NCBI GenBank assembly: GCA_963829705.1
Contig: CAWHJN010000003.1
Span: forward strand, 186,001-250,000
Length of the DNA: 64,000 nucleotides
From: CAWHJN01 sp963829705
GTDB lineage: Bacteria > Bacteroidota > Rhodothermia > Rhodothermales > BA12
Direction of reading: 5' to 3'
Part shown: in pieces, positions 45,030 through 53,627 of the stretch
How positions within the stretch are numbered: the stretch's first letter is position 1
How the letters are laid out: every line of letters starts with the position of its first letter
The notes under the pieces: model-generated
What the model saw: only the letters and a program-made list of their open reading frames with translations
What the model was told of the DNA's origin: nothing
Databases searched by the model: none
Position numbers and translations under genes: made by a program

Positions 45030-47018
45030 ATGTGCGCCCCGATGTCCGCCCCTGCCCCTGCCCTTCCCGGCGTCCCGACGCCCGACGTGTCGGTCGTGAT
45101 CGTCAACTACAACGTGCGGGCGTTTCTGGCGCAGGCGCTCCGCTCGATCGAGCGCGCCTCGACGGGCCTCTCGGTGGAGACGTTCGTGGTGGACAACGCC
45201 TCCGTGGACGATTCGGTGGCCCACGTGCGCCGCCACTTTCCGCGCGTCCACGTCATCGCCAACGACGCCAACGTGGGCTTCGGCGTGGCCAACAACCAGG
45301 CCATCCGGGAGGCGCGGGGGCGCTACGTGTTCGTGCTCAACCCTGACACCATCGTGCAGGAGGACACACTCCGCACGCTCGTCGGCTTTCTCGACACGCA
45401 CCCCGAGGCGGGAGCCGTCGGACCGATGATCCTCAACCCCGACGGCACGTTCGCGCCCGAGAGCCGCCGCGCCTTCCCCACCCCGGACGTCGCCTTCTAC
45501 CGCATTACGGGCCTGAGCCGCCTCTTCCCGAAAAGCCCGCGCTTCGGCCGCTACAACATGACCTACCTGCCGCGCGAGGACGTGGCCGAGGTGGACGCGC
45601 TATCGGGTTCGTGCATGATGGTGCGCCGCGAGGCGATCTTCGGCAGCGCGGAGACTCCCGGCGCGGGCCTCTTCGACGAGGATTTTTTCATGTACGGCGA
45701 AGACCTCGACTGGTGCTACCGCATCCAGAAGGCGGGGTGGAAGATTTTTTATGTGCCGCAGACGCAGATCATCCATTACAAGGGCGAAAGCACCAAGAAG
45801 GGCGAACTGCGCTACGTGCGGCTCTTCTACGGCGCGATGCTGCTCTTCGCGCAGAAGCACGTGGGCGAAGTGCAGGGAGGCGGGCTGCTGGGCGCGGCCA
45901 TGCGGGCGGCCATCTGGGGCCGCGCCGCGCTGGGCGTCGCGCAGCGGTGGACGGCACGCCTCGCGCCGGTAGTCGCCGACGCCGTGCTGTGCGTGCTCGC
46001 CCTCGTGCTGGCGCACGCGCTGCGCTTCGGCGGGAGCCTCTCGATGCTGGGGCCGCGCTTTTTCCTGACGGTGGGCGTGCTGTTTCCGCTGTTCACGGTG
46101 GCGGGGACGCTGTCGCTGGGCGGCTACCGCTGGCTACGGACGCTGCGCCGGTTGCCGCCCTTCCTCGGCGCGACGGCCAGCCTCGTGCTCGTGGCGACGC
46201 TGTCGTTTTTCGTCAAGGAGATCGCCTTCTCGCGCCTCGTGCTGGTCGTCGCCTACCTCCTCGCCATCGTGCTGCTGGTGGGATGGCGCACGGCTGCGCA
46301 GAAGAGCCGACGCGCGGCGGGCCGGGCGGTGTTCGTGGGACCGCGTCACGAGGCCGAGCGCCTGCACGCCGGGCTGGCCTCGCACCCGCGTCCGCCGTTC
46401 ACGCTCGCAGGCTACGTGTTCGACCGGCACGGGCGTGGGCCGGTGCAGTACCTCGGCCCGCTCCGCAACCTGCGCGCCTACGTCCGCTTCGAGCGCGCCG
46501 ACAACGTCGTGTTCTCGCCCGACGCGCTGCCTGCCTACGCCATCTTCGGCCACATGCGGGCGCTCTCGGATCTGCCCGTGCAGTTCAGGATGCTGGCCCC
46601 GGACGGCCCCTACGTCATCGGCAAGGCGTCGGTGGATGCCGTGGCGCTCGTCGAGGCCGAGGCCATCCTGGGGCGCGGGCGCAGCCAGGCGGCGCGGCGC
46701 GCGTTCGAGATCGTGCTGGGCCTCGGCCTCGTGGCCCTCCGCCCGCTGGCCCGCCTCCGCGCTGCGCACGACGACCGCTGGCAGCGCGTGTACGCGCTCT
46801 CGCGGGGCGGACGCGACGTGCTGTGGGGCCGCCGCGCGCCCGTCGGCTACGACCCGGAGGCCGCCTGCCCGCCGCCCGCCTCCTGGGGCCTGCGCCCTGG
46901 CCTCGTCCAGCCGCCCCTCGGCGACGACCCCGAAAAAGGCTACGGCTACTACGCGCAGCACGAGAGCGCCCGGCTCGACCTCCGTCTCCTCGCCCGCCAC
47001 GTGTACGGCGCGGCGTAG
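45030..47018 (+). CDS. Family 2 glycosyltransferase fused to a polyprenyl-sugar-transferase-like membrane region
   Basis: 662 residues. The N-terminal GT-A domain (VSVVIVNYNVRAFLAQALRS, VVDNASVDDSV, RYVFVLNPDTIV, FFMYGEDLDWCYRIQKAGWK) is a rhamnosyltransferase-like family 2 enzyme. From about residue 315 there are four membrane helices (VVADAVLCVLALVLAHAL onward), a CoA-binding-like domain, another helix (FEIVLGLGLVALRPLARL) and the end YYAQHESARLDLRLLARHV, as in WcaJ/WbaP-type phosphoglycosyl transferases. However, the catalytic DE and GPRP segments of those enzymes are missing, so the second half is probably not an active transferase. Start ATG 45030 or 45042. Confidence 0.8.
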   Translation: MCAPMSAPAPALPGVPTPDVSVVIVNYNVRAFLAQALRSIERASTGLSVETFVVDNASVDDSVAHVRRHFPRVHVIANDANVGFGVANNQAIREARGRYVFVLNPDTIVQEDTLRTLVGFLDTHPEAGAVGPMILNPDGTFAPESRRAFPTPDVAFYRITGLSRLFPKSPRFGRYNMTYLPREDVAEVDALSGSCMMVRREAIFGSAETPGAGLFDEDFFMYGEDLDWCYRIQKAGWKIFYVPQTQIIHYKGESTKKGELRYVRLFYGAMLLFAQKHVGEVQGGGLLGAAMRAAIWGRAALGVAQRWTARLAPVVADAVLCVLALVLAHALRFGGSLSMLGPRFFLTVGVLFPLFTVAGTLSLGGYRWLRTLRRLPPFLGATASLVLVATLSFFVKEIAFSRLVLVVAYLLAIVLLVGWRTAAQKSRRAAGRAVFVGPRHEAERLHAGLASHPRPPFTLAGYVFDRHGRGPVQYLGPLRNLRAYVRFERADNVVFSPDALPAYAIFGHMRALSDLPVQFRMLAPDGPYVIGKASVDAVALVEAEAILGRGRSQAARRAFEIVLGLGLVALRPLARLRAAHDDRWQRVYALSRGGRDVLWGRRAPVGYDPEAACPPPASWGLRPGLVQPPLGDDPEKGYGYYAQHESARLDLRLLARHVYGAA

Positions 47019-47027
47019 CCCTCTCCC

Positions 47028-47370
47028 TCACAGCCGCACGACTACCTGCCGCGTGGCCGTGAACGCCTCACATCGAGGCACACGCCACTTGCATGCGCCA
47101 CGTCGAGCGTGAGCGGCAGATTCACGCCGCCGTCGAGCGTTCCCTCGAACAGCGTGTGCAGGTGCCGCCCCATCACGTCGAACACCGCCACGCGCACGGG
47201 CTGCGCCTGGCGCACCTGAAGCGCGAACGCGCTCCGCTGCTGCGCGGGGTTGGGCGCGAGAGCCGTCAGGTGGAAGGCGTCGCCGAGCGTCACGGTCGCC
47301 TCGACGATGGCCGATACTTCCGCAAGTACGCGCGCACAAACGAGAAGCGCAATCTCCTTTTCCCCGTTTG
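47028..47370 (-). pseudogene. Orphan T9SS sorting-domain remnant
   Basis: On the minus strand the bases encode DAFHLTALAPNPAQQRSAFA, VRVAVFDVMGRHLHTLFEGT and LPLTLDVAHASGV, then, after a one-base shift near 47,080, EAFTATRQVVVRL and a stop at 47028. This is the C-terminal half of a type-A T9SS sorting domain. Nothing upstream encodes a passenger; the amino acid permease gene begins its 3' end at 47380. It is a truncated gene end, left by a deletion or rearrangement. Confidence 0.7.
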
Positions 47371-47379
47371 TACGCTCTG

Positions 47380-48648
47380 CTACGCCGTCCGCACGTGGCG
47401 CAGCAGCACGGGTCGCCCGGCCGTCGCCACGAGCACGAGCGCGCCGAGCACCCCCAGGGCGACGGGGTTCGTCTGCGCGAGCCGCACCGTCAGCGCCAGC
47501 GCAGCACCCGCAGCCCCCAACGCGCCTGCCCCCGACACCCACCGGCGTTTCACGCCCGCACGCCACGCCAGCACGTTGACCGTGGCGAAGGTGAACAGAA
47601 AAATGAGGCTCGCCGCCTCGACGAGCGTGCCCAGCGACCCGATGACCGCCAGCGCCGCCCCCAGCCCGCCGATGAGCAGCACGGCCCGGTCGGGCACGCC
47701 CGACCCGTTCTCGTGGGCAAACGCAGCAGGCAGTTCATCGTCCTTCGCCACCGTCTCGGCCAGGCGGGCGGTGGCGAAGAGCGTCGCGTTGATGGCCGAC
47801 GCCGTCGAGAACACCGCTGCCACCGTCGCCAGCACGAAGCCCGTGGTGCCCAGCGCCGCGCGCCCGGCCACGGCGAGCGCCACCTCCTGCTTTTCCACAA
47901 CCGTCTGCGCGCCCACCAGCATCGTCGCCCCCAGTGTGACGACGACGTAGACGCCGATGACGACCACGATGGCGCTCAACACGGCGCGCGGCATGGTCTT
48001 TTTGGCGTCGTCGATGTCGCCATAGTCATAGGCGAGCAGTTGAAAGCCTTCGTAAGCCATGAACACCGACGCCGCGCCCTGGAGCGCACCTGTCCAGCCG
48101 CCCCCGCTCACCCCCTCGGCCAGCTTCTCCGGTTGCCAGGCGTACAGCCCGAAGGCCGCCAGCCCGACGAGAATCGCCAGCTTACCCCACACGGCCACGA
48201 CTTCGAGGCGCGACGCATCGCCGACGCCGCGCAGGTTGAGCCCGACGAGCAGCGCCATCACCGCCACGGCGCACGCGCGCGGCAGCCACGCGCCCGCGCC
48301 GAAAACCTCGGCGAGGTAATGGCCGAACGTAAAGGCGTACACGCTCAACGTGAGCGTGTAGCCGATGACGAGCACCCACGACAGACTGCCCGCGAAGCCG
48401 TCGCGGTGGATCTCGCGCAGGAACCTAAAGGCCCCGCCGCCTTCTCCGTATTGATCCGCCAGGCGGGCGTAGCTGTGCCCCGTGGCGAGCGCCACCAACC
48501 CCGCCAGCACGAAGCTGACCCATGCCCATGCCCCGGCCACCTCTACCACCACACCCAGCACCGAGAAGATGCCGCCGCCCACCATGCCCCCCACGGCCAT
48601 CGCCCAGGCGGCATTGAAACTCAGCGTGTCGTTTTTCGCAGCGGCCAC
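47380..48648 (-). CDS. APC-family amino acid permease
   Basis: 422 residues with about twelve hydrophobic helices. The first helix region AWAMAVGGMVGGGIFSVLGV carries the glycine-rich GGGIFS motif of APC transporters that binds the substrate backbone, and YEGFQLLAYDYGDIDDAKKT matches the sixth-helix and following loop of the family. It probably takes up an amino acid in exchange for or symport with protons; the substrate cannot be read. It is intact, and followed by an orphan T9SS remnant rather than by an operon partner. Confidence 0.85.
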   Translation of the reverse strand: MAAAKNDTLSFNAAWAMAVGGMVGGGIFSVLGVVVEVAGAWAWVSFVLAGLVALATGHSYARLADQYGEGGGAFRFLREIHRDGFAGSLSWVLVIGYTLTLSVYAFTFGHYLAEVFGAGAWLPRACAVAVMALLVGLNLRGVGDASRLEVVAVWGKLAILVGLAAFGLYAWQPEKLAEGVSGGGWTGALQGAASVFMAYEGFQLLAYDYGDIDDAKKTMPRAVLSAIVVVIGVYVVVTLGATMLVGAQTVVEKQEVALAVAGRAALGTTGFVLATVAAVFSTASAINATLFATARLAETVAKDDELPAAFAHENGSGVPDRAVLLIGGLGAALAVIGSLGTLVEAASLIFLFTFATVNVLAWRAGVKRRWVSGAGALGAAGAALALTVRLAQTNPVALGVLGALVLVATAGRPVLLRHVRTA

Positions 48649-48739
48649 GGCGCGGGGATCGTTGGATGGGATGCAAGCTGTGGCAGGAGCGTGCGCCGCG
48701 CTACCCGGCGGCGCACTCGTTGCAGCAACGCCACCAGCG

Positions 48740-49546
48740 TCACGCGCCCGCGATGGTACGGTAGCGGGCGTTGAGGAGGCAGTAAAGGCCGTAGGCGACG
48801 AAGCCGAGCGCGACGATACCGAGCACCCAGCCGCTCATCGTGTCGAGGACGCCGTTGAGGCCACGGGCCTCGCTGGGGTCGGATTGCAGGGCGGCCTGGA
48901 TGACGAAGTAGCCGATAAAGCAGAACACGACGCCGCGCGCGGCGAGGCCAAACCGGGCGATCTTCTCGCCCCACGACCGCTCCGCCGAACTCATCTCGCC
49001 TGTTTTCCACTTGTCGAGGAAAGAGGCTTCGTAGGCCCGGTAGAACTGGAAAAGCCCCACGCAGATGGCGATGACGCCCGCGAGGCCCACGAGCCACGGC
49101 CCGGCGGGCTGCTCCATCAGGCGGGCCGTCCACGTCTGCGCCCCCGACGACCCGCCCGAGCCGCCGCCGTTGCCGAGGAGCGTTTTGAAGACGGAAAACG
49201 CCAGCGCCCCGTAGAGCACGCCGCTGCCCGCCAGCGCGATGCGCTTGACGTAGCCCTTCGCATCGTCGTCGTAGGCTTCGACGTTGAGGATCGACTGAGC
49301 GAAGCGCCAGAGCGTGTAGCCCACCAGCCCGATGCCGACGATCCACAGCAGCACCTGCCCAAAGGGGCTGCCCGCAATCGTGTCGATGGCACCACGCGAG
49401 CCGGTCGTCTCGCCGCCCATGCCGAAGGCTGCCTGGACGGCGAGCACGCCCACGAGGCCATAGACGACGCCTTTGACGGCGTAACCGAGCCGGGCGAGGG
49501 TTTCGAGCGCTTGGTGATGTGCGGCGGTAAACGAAGAGGAAGCCAT
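48740..49546 (-). CDS. DUF1206 membrane protein
   Basis: 268 residues from ATG 49546 (MASSSFTAAHHQALETLARL). Three repeated units each contain ARxGYxxKGVVYxxxG-like starts (ARLGYAVKGVVYGLVGVLAV, KRIALAGSGVLYGALAFSVF, ARFGLAARGVVFCFIGYFVI) with paired helices, which is the DUF1206 repeat. Function is unknown. It is divergent from menD with a gap of 168 bp; upstream in-frame codons to 49675 are not conserved. Confidence 0.8.
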   Translation of the reverse strand: MASSSFTAAHHQALETLARLGYAVKGVVYGLVGVLAVQAAFGMGGETTGSRGAIDTIAGSPFGQVLLWIVGIGLVGYTLWRFAQSILNVEAYDDDAKGYVKRIALAGSGVLYGALAFSVFKTLLGNGGGSGGSSGAQTWTARLMEQPAGPWLVGLAGVIAICVGLFQFYRAYEASFLDKWKTGEMSSAERSWGEKIARFGLAARGVVFCFIGYFVIQAALQSDPSEARGLNGVLDTMSGWVLGIVALGFVAYGLYCLLNARYRTIAGA

Positions 49547-49714
49547 GACCGGGTAGTGTGGATAGGTGAGCGGCCCTGCCTCTACAAGCCGCGCGACGCG
49601 GGAGTTCGGCAGCAGCAGGCGCGTCACGGATTCGTTTCGGGCCAATGCCCGGACGTTTCCTCCGGCACCCAGCACGCGGTGGCACGTTCACTGCGCCTCA
49701 CCAGGCCCGCTCCT

Positions 49715-51475
49715 GTGCCCTCCGATACCGCCTCGCTCAACACTCTCTGGGCCACGCTCCTCGTCGAGGAACTCGTGCGGCACGGAGTCACGTTTTTCAG
49801 CCTCGCCCCCGGCTCGCGTTCGACGCCGCTCGCCCTCGCCGTGGCGCGCAATGGCAGGGCCGATTTCAGCGTGCATTTCGACGAGCGCGGAGCGCTGTTT
49901 CTCGCCCTCGGCCACGCCCGCGCCACGGGCCGCCCCGCCGCCTTCGTCACAACGAGCGGCACGGCGGTCGCCAACGCCCTGCCTGCCGTCGTCGAGGCCG
50001 ACGTGGACGGCGTGCCGCTCGTCCTCCTCACGGCGGATCGCCCCGCCGAACTCCGGCAGACGGGCGCGAACCAGACCATCGACCAGGTCAAGATTTTCGG
50101 CGACAAAGTCCGGTGGTTTTTTGACCTGCCCGCGCCGACAGGCGACATCGACCCGGCCTTCGTACTGACGACGGCGGCACAGGCGGTTTTCCGGGCCTCG
50201 AACCCCGCACATCCTGGCCCTGTACATCTCAACATGCCGTTCCGCGAGCCGCTCGCGCTGCCCGCCAATGCGCCGCCGCCGGGCCTGCCCGAGGCGCTGC
50301 GAAGCTGGCACGCGGGCGACGCGCCGTACACGCAAATTCGCCTGCCGCACCCGTCGGGCGCGGCGCTCCTCGCGGGTGAAGGGCGGAACGAACGCCCGCC
50401 GCGCGGCCTCATCGTCGCGGGGCGCTTGCGGAGGGAAGAAGACGCCCGGTACGCGCGCGAGTTGGCCGAGGGGTTGGGATGGCCGCTCCTCGCCGATCCA
50501 CTCTCGCAGGCGCGCTTCGGCCAAGCGTCGCCCGTCGCGTGCCCGCGCTACGACCTCGTGCTCGCCTCGCCCGCGTTCGCCGATGCCCACAGGCCCGACG
50601 CGGTCGTGGTGGTGGGCGATCTGCCCGTCTCGAAGCGGCTGTTGACGTTTCTGCGCGAGAGCCGTCCGCGTCGCTGGATTTCGGTCCACGACGGCCCTGC
50701 CCGCGTCGATCCGTTCCACCGCGTCACCGATCAGGTGCAGGGCGTGGAGCGGACGGCCACGCTACTGCGCGCATGGGGCGACGACACCCGGATGGCACCC
50801 GACGCATGGACGCAGGCGTGGATCGACGCCTCGGCAACCGTCGAGGCCCTGCTCGCCGAAACGCTCGACGCCCCGGACGCCCTCAGCGAGCCGTTCGTGG
50901 CGCGGGCCGTCACCCGGCTGGTGCCCGAGGGCGAGGCGCTGTTTCTGGCCTCGTCCATGCCCGTGCGGGACGTGGATGCGTTTTCCGTGGCTCACCGGGG
51001 CGCACTCCGCACAGCGGCCAACCGGGGCGCGAGCGGCATCGACGGCACGGTGGCGTCGGCGCTGGGCTTCGCGCGGGGTCATCAGACCGGCGCGACGCTG
51101 CTCATCGGTGACCTCGCGCTGTTGCACGACCTCAACTCGCTCGCGCTCTGCCGCTCGTCGCCCGAACGCCTCGTCGTCGTGTGCGTCAACAACGACGGCG
51201 GCGGCATCTTCTCGTTTCTGCCCGTCGCCCACGACGCGCCGGACGTGTTCGAGACGCTCTTCGGCACGCCACACGGGCTGGAGTTCCGGCACGCCGCCGC
51301 GCTCTTCGGGCTGGACTACGCCGCGCCTAGCACGCCGGAAGGCTTCGCGGAGGCCTACCGCGCCGCCCTCGCCCGCGACGCCTGCACGCTCATCGAGGTC
51401 AAAACCGACCGCGCCGCCAACGCCGACCTGCACCGCCGCCTGCTCGATGCCACGCGCGCCGCCCTGGAAGGATGA
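49715..51475 (+). CDS. menD: 2-succinyl-5-enolpyruvyl-6-hydroxy-3-cyclohexene-1-carboxylate synthase
   Basis: 586 residues. A thiamine-diphosphate enzyme that adds the succinic-semialdehyde carbanion from 2-oxoglutarate to isochorismate, the first committed step of menaquinone synthesis. Motifs are FFSLAPGSRSTPLALAVA, AAFVTTSGTAVANALPAVVE, LTADRPAELRQTGANQTID, the diphosphate-Mg motif LIGDLALLHDLNSL and VVVCVNNDGGGIFSFLP. There is no suitable ATG; GTG 49715 (PSDTASLNTLWATLLVEELV) fits the family start, with GTG 49679 as an alternative. The stop overlaps menH as ATGA. Confidence 0.9.
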   Translation: MPSDTASLNTLWATLLVEELVRHGVTFFSLAPGSRSTPLALAVARNGRADFSVHFDERGALFLALGHARATGRPAAFVTTSGTAVANALPAVVEADVDGVPLVLLTADRPAELRQTGANQTIDQVKIFGDKVRWFFDLPAPTGDIDPAFVLTTAAQAVFRASNPAHPGPVHLNMPFREPLALPANAPPPGLPEALRSWHAGDAPYTQIRLPHPSGAALLAGEGRNERPPRGLIVAGRLRREEDARYARELAEGLGWPLLADPLSQARFGQASPVACPRYDLVLASPAFADAHRPDAVVVVGDLPVSKRLLTFLRESRPRRWISVHDGPARVDPFHRVTDQVQGVERTATLLRAWGDDTRMAPDAWTQAWIDASATVEALLAETLDAPDALSEPFVARAVTRLVPEGEALFLASSMPVRDVDAFSVAHRGALRTAANRGASGIDGTVASALGFARGHQTGATLLIGDLALLHDLNSLALCRSSPERLVVVCVNNDGGGIFSFLPVAHDAPDVFETLFGTPHGLEFRHAAALFGLDYAAPSTPEGFAEAYRAALARDACTLIEVKTDRAANADLHRRLLDATRAALEG

Positions 51476-52245
51476 CGCTGCCCGCCGCTGCATTCGGCCC
51501 CGCCGACGGCCCGCCCCTGGTGGCGCTGCACGGTTTTCTGGGTCGGGGGATGGACTGGCAGGACCTCGCTGCCCGCCTGCCCGCCGTACACCTCGTCGCG
51601 CCGGACCTGCCCGGCCACGGCGCAGCGGCACACCTGCCCGACGGCGTGTTTCCGATGGAGTCCGCCGCCACTGCCGTGCTGGACACGATGGACGCGCGCG
51701 GCATCGACCGGGCCGCCCTGCTCGGCTATTCGATGGGTGGGCGGCTGGCGCTGTTTCTGGCCCTCCACGCGCCCGAACGGTTCACGCACCTCGTGCTCGA
51801 ATCCGCGTCGCCCGGCCTGAAGACCGACGCCGAGCGTGCCGAGCGCCGCCGCCTCGACGCCGACCGTGCCGCTGAGATCGCAGCCGACCTGCCCGGCTTT
51901 CTCGAACGCTGGTACGCGCTGCCGCTGTTTGCACAGACCCCCCACGAAACCCGACACCGCCTCGTGCAGCAGCGCGCGCACAACGACGCGGGCGGGCTGG
52001 CACGGTCGCTGGCGCTCATGGGCACAGGGGCACAGCCGAGCCTGTGGCCGCACCTGCCCGCCCTGCGCGTACCCACCACGCTCGTCGTGGGCGCGCGCGA
52101 CGCGAAGTTCGTGGCCGTCGCGCAGGCGATGGCGGCGGCGAACGCGGGCCTCCGCGTGGCCCTCGTGCCCGGAGCGGGTCACACCGTCCACCTCGATGCG
52201 CCCGAGGCGTTTGCGGCGCTCGTGGCGCAGTCGTTACCCGGCTGA
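51472..52245 (+). CDS. menH: 2-succinyl-6-hydroxy-2,4-cyclohexadiene-1-carboxylate synthase
   Basis: 257 residues, alpha/beta hydrolase fold: oxyanion region LVALHGFLGRGMDW, nucleophile elbow ALLGYSMGGRLAL with the catalytic Ser, and the His in GAGHTVHLDAPEAF. MenH eliminates pyruvate from the MenD product. The call rests on the fold plus ATGA overlap with menD, which is characteristic of MenH. Its last codons overlap the convergent small membrane-protein gene. Confidence 0.85.
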   Translation: MTLPAAAFGPADGPPLVALHGFLGRGMDWQDLAARLPAVHLVAPDLPGHGAAAHLPDGVFPMESAATAVLDTMDARGIDRAALLGYSMGGRLALFLALHAPERFTHLVLESASPGLKTDAERAERRRLDADRAAEIAADLPGFLERWYALPLFAQTPHETRHRLVQQRAHNDAGGLARSLALMGTGAQPSLWPHLPALRVPTTLVVGARDAKFVAVAQAMAAANAGLRVALVPGAGHTVHLDAPEAFAALVAQSLPG

Positions 52246-52590
52246 GACCCGCTCGCGCACGGGCTGCGCCGTCCGCGTCCACACGTGCCACAGCCAGTAC
52301 GCCGGCAGGGCAACGGGACCGAGCAGGGGGAGTGCCACCATCCAGATCCTCTGCTCGCGCGCTGACAGGCGCGGGTTGTGGAGCGCGTGGAGGACGTAAA
52401 AAACGCTCAGTGCCATCCACACGAGCAGCACCAGCACTTGCACCGCTACGAGCGAGGCGAGCGACGAGCCGCCCGGTTGCCACAGCGCGTCGGCAAAACG
52501 CCACTCGGCGTACTGGAGTGCGACGAGGTCGGCGGAGGGCCAGAGCGAGAGCAGCCCGAGGGCCGCGCGTTCGCTGAACGTGAGGGACAT
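52234..52590 (-). CDS. Small membrane protein, PLDc_N-like
   Basis: 118 residues from ATG 52590 (MSLTFSERAALGLLSLWPSA). Two hydrophobic helices (LVLLVWMALSVFYVLHALHN and WMVALPLLGPVALPAYWLWH) separated by NPRLSAREQRI match the phospholipase-D/cardiolipin-synthase N-terminal membrane module found as a stand-alone protein in many bacteria. Function unknown. It converges on and overlaps menH by 12 bp at the 3' ends. Confidence 0.6.
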   Translation of the reverse strand: MSLTFSERAALGLLSLWPSADLVALQYAEWRFADALWQPGGSSLASLVAVQVLVLLVWMALSVFYVLHALHNPRLSAREQRIWMVALPLLGPVALPAYWLWHVWTRTAQPVRERVSAG

Positions 52591-52672
52591 GGCAAGGGAA
52601 GAAAATCTCCCTTCTGCTATCGTCACGCCGCGGCAGATGTTAAGCGCCCAGAACAGTCGGCGCGGCGCGCAC

Positions 52673-52707
52673 AAAAAGGGAGCCGGGGCAAAACTCACCC
52701 GGCTCCC
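52673..52707 (-). terminator. Rho-independent terminator (minus strand)
   Basis: A perfect 10-bp stem (GGGAGCCGGG and its complement, loop of 10) followed on the minus strand by five T residues. It lies about 200 bp after the response regulator stop at 52908 and just upstream of the small membrane-protein gene. Confidence 0.8.
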
Positions 52708-52796
52708 AGGCGCGGCATCCGCATACTCAAGATGTCCGCACCTATCTGGAAGCGAGGGGCGCGATGCACTCCCGTCTCGTCCGCCTCGCTGATGCG

Positions 52797-52841
52797 CGCA
52801 AAACGGAGGCTCGGTGCAGCAGCACCCTCGGGGCCTCCGTT
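52797..52841 (-). terminator. Terminator-like hairpin after the response regulator gene (minus strand)
   Basis: AACGGAGGC and GCCTCCGTT pair around a nested small stem (GGTGC/GCACC); on the minus strand TTTT follows. It is 67 bp after the stop of the response regulator gene, so it may end that transcript before the stronger hairpin at 52673-52707. Confidence 0.6.
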
Positions 52842-52907
52842 AAGCAAGGCAGGTTACCTCGGCACGGGCGCGGGCGCTATACCGGAATCCTGCTAAACGC
52901 GACCGGT

Positions 52908-53573
52908 CTACGCGCCGGTCGGGACATCTTTCGGCAGCACGTGGCTGCGGCACCAGGCCACGGCGTAGCGGCCCAGCAACGCCGACGATTCCAGGTTCAG
53001 CTTTTCTTTGAGGTGCTGCCGGTACACCTCGACGGTGCTGGGGCTCAGGTGCAGCTTATCGGCGATGTGGCGGGGTGCGTAGCCCTCGCCGAGCAGCAGA
53101 AACACCTCCAACTCCCGGTCGGTGAGCAGGGACATGAGGGAGAGGTGCAGGTCGCCTTCCAGCGCTCCGTTCTCGCGTTGCCGGAGCGCGCCGCTGAGGT
53201 AGATGCGCCCGGCGAGCACTTCGCGCACGGCGTGGACGACCTCGGCACCCGAGGCGCGTTTCATGGCGTAGCCCTGCGCGCCCGCGCGCAGCGCCCGGTG
53301 AGCGTAGAGCACCTCGTCGTACATCGACACCACGAGGCCATGTGGGCGGAAGGGAAACCGCTGCATGGCGCGCAGCACGTCGAGGCCGCTGCGGTGCTCC
53401 AGTTCCAGGTCGGTGACGACGAGTTCGGGGCGGAGCGCTTCGATGCCGTCGAGGGCCGAGGGCACGTCCGCCGCCTCGCCGCACACCTCCAGGTCGGATT
53501 CGTTCTCGAGCACCATCCGCAACCCCTGCCGGGCAACGGGATGGTCGTCTACGAGGAAGATCCGGCGGCGCAT
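52908..53573 (-). CDS. NarL/LuxR-family response regulator
   Basis: 221 residues. Receiver: LVDDHPVARQGLRMVLENES, phospho-acceptor Asp in ELVVTDLELEHRSGLDVL, Ser in LVVSMYDEVLYAHRAL and Lys in GYAMKRASGAEVVHAV. DNA-binding LuxR domain: LTDRELEVFLLLGEGYAPRH and LSPSTVEVYRQHLKEKL. It is encoded 54 bp downstream of the large hybrid kinase, whose HisKA_3 output is the usual partner of NarL-type regulators, so the two form a two-component pair. Confidence 0.92.
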   Translation of the reverse strand: MRRRIFLVDDHPVARQGLRMVLENESDLEVCGEAADVPSALDGIEALRPELVVTDLELEHRSGLDVLRAMQRFPFRPHGLVVSMYDEVLYAHRALRAGAQGYAMKRASGAEVVHAVREVLAGRIYLSGALRQRENGALEGDLHLSLMSLLTDRELEVFLLLGEGYAPRHIADKLHLSPSTVEVYRQHLKEKLNLESSALLGRYAVAWCRSHVLPKDVPTGA

Positions 53574-53627
53574 GAAAGCGGATGAGAACGGAGATAGAGT
53601 GCCACACGTAATACGAGTGGCGTGCCT

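Noticed and set aside
48482..49714. Possible N-terminal extension of menD by about 410 codons
   Set aside because: The extension is antisense to the DUF1206 gene and the permease start, and MenD families begin at the SLNTLWATLLVEELV region.
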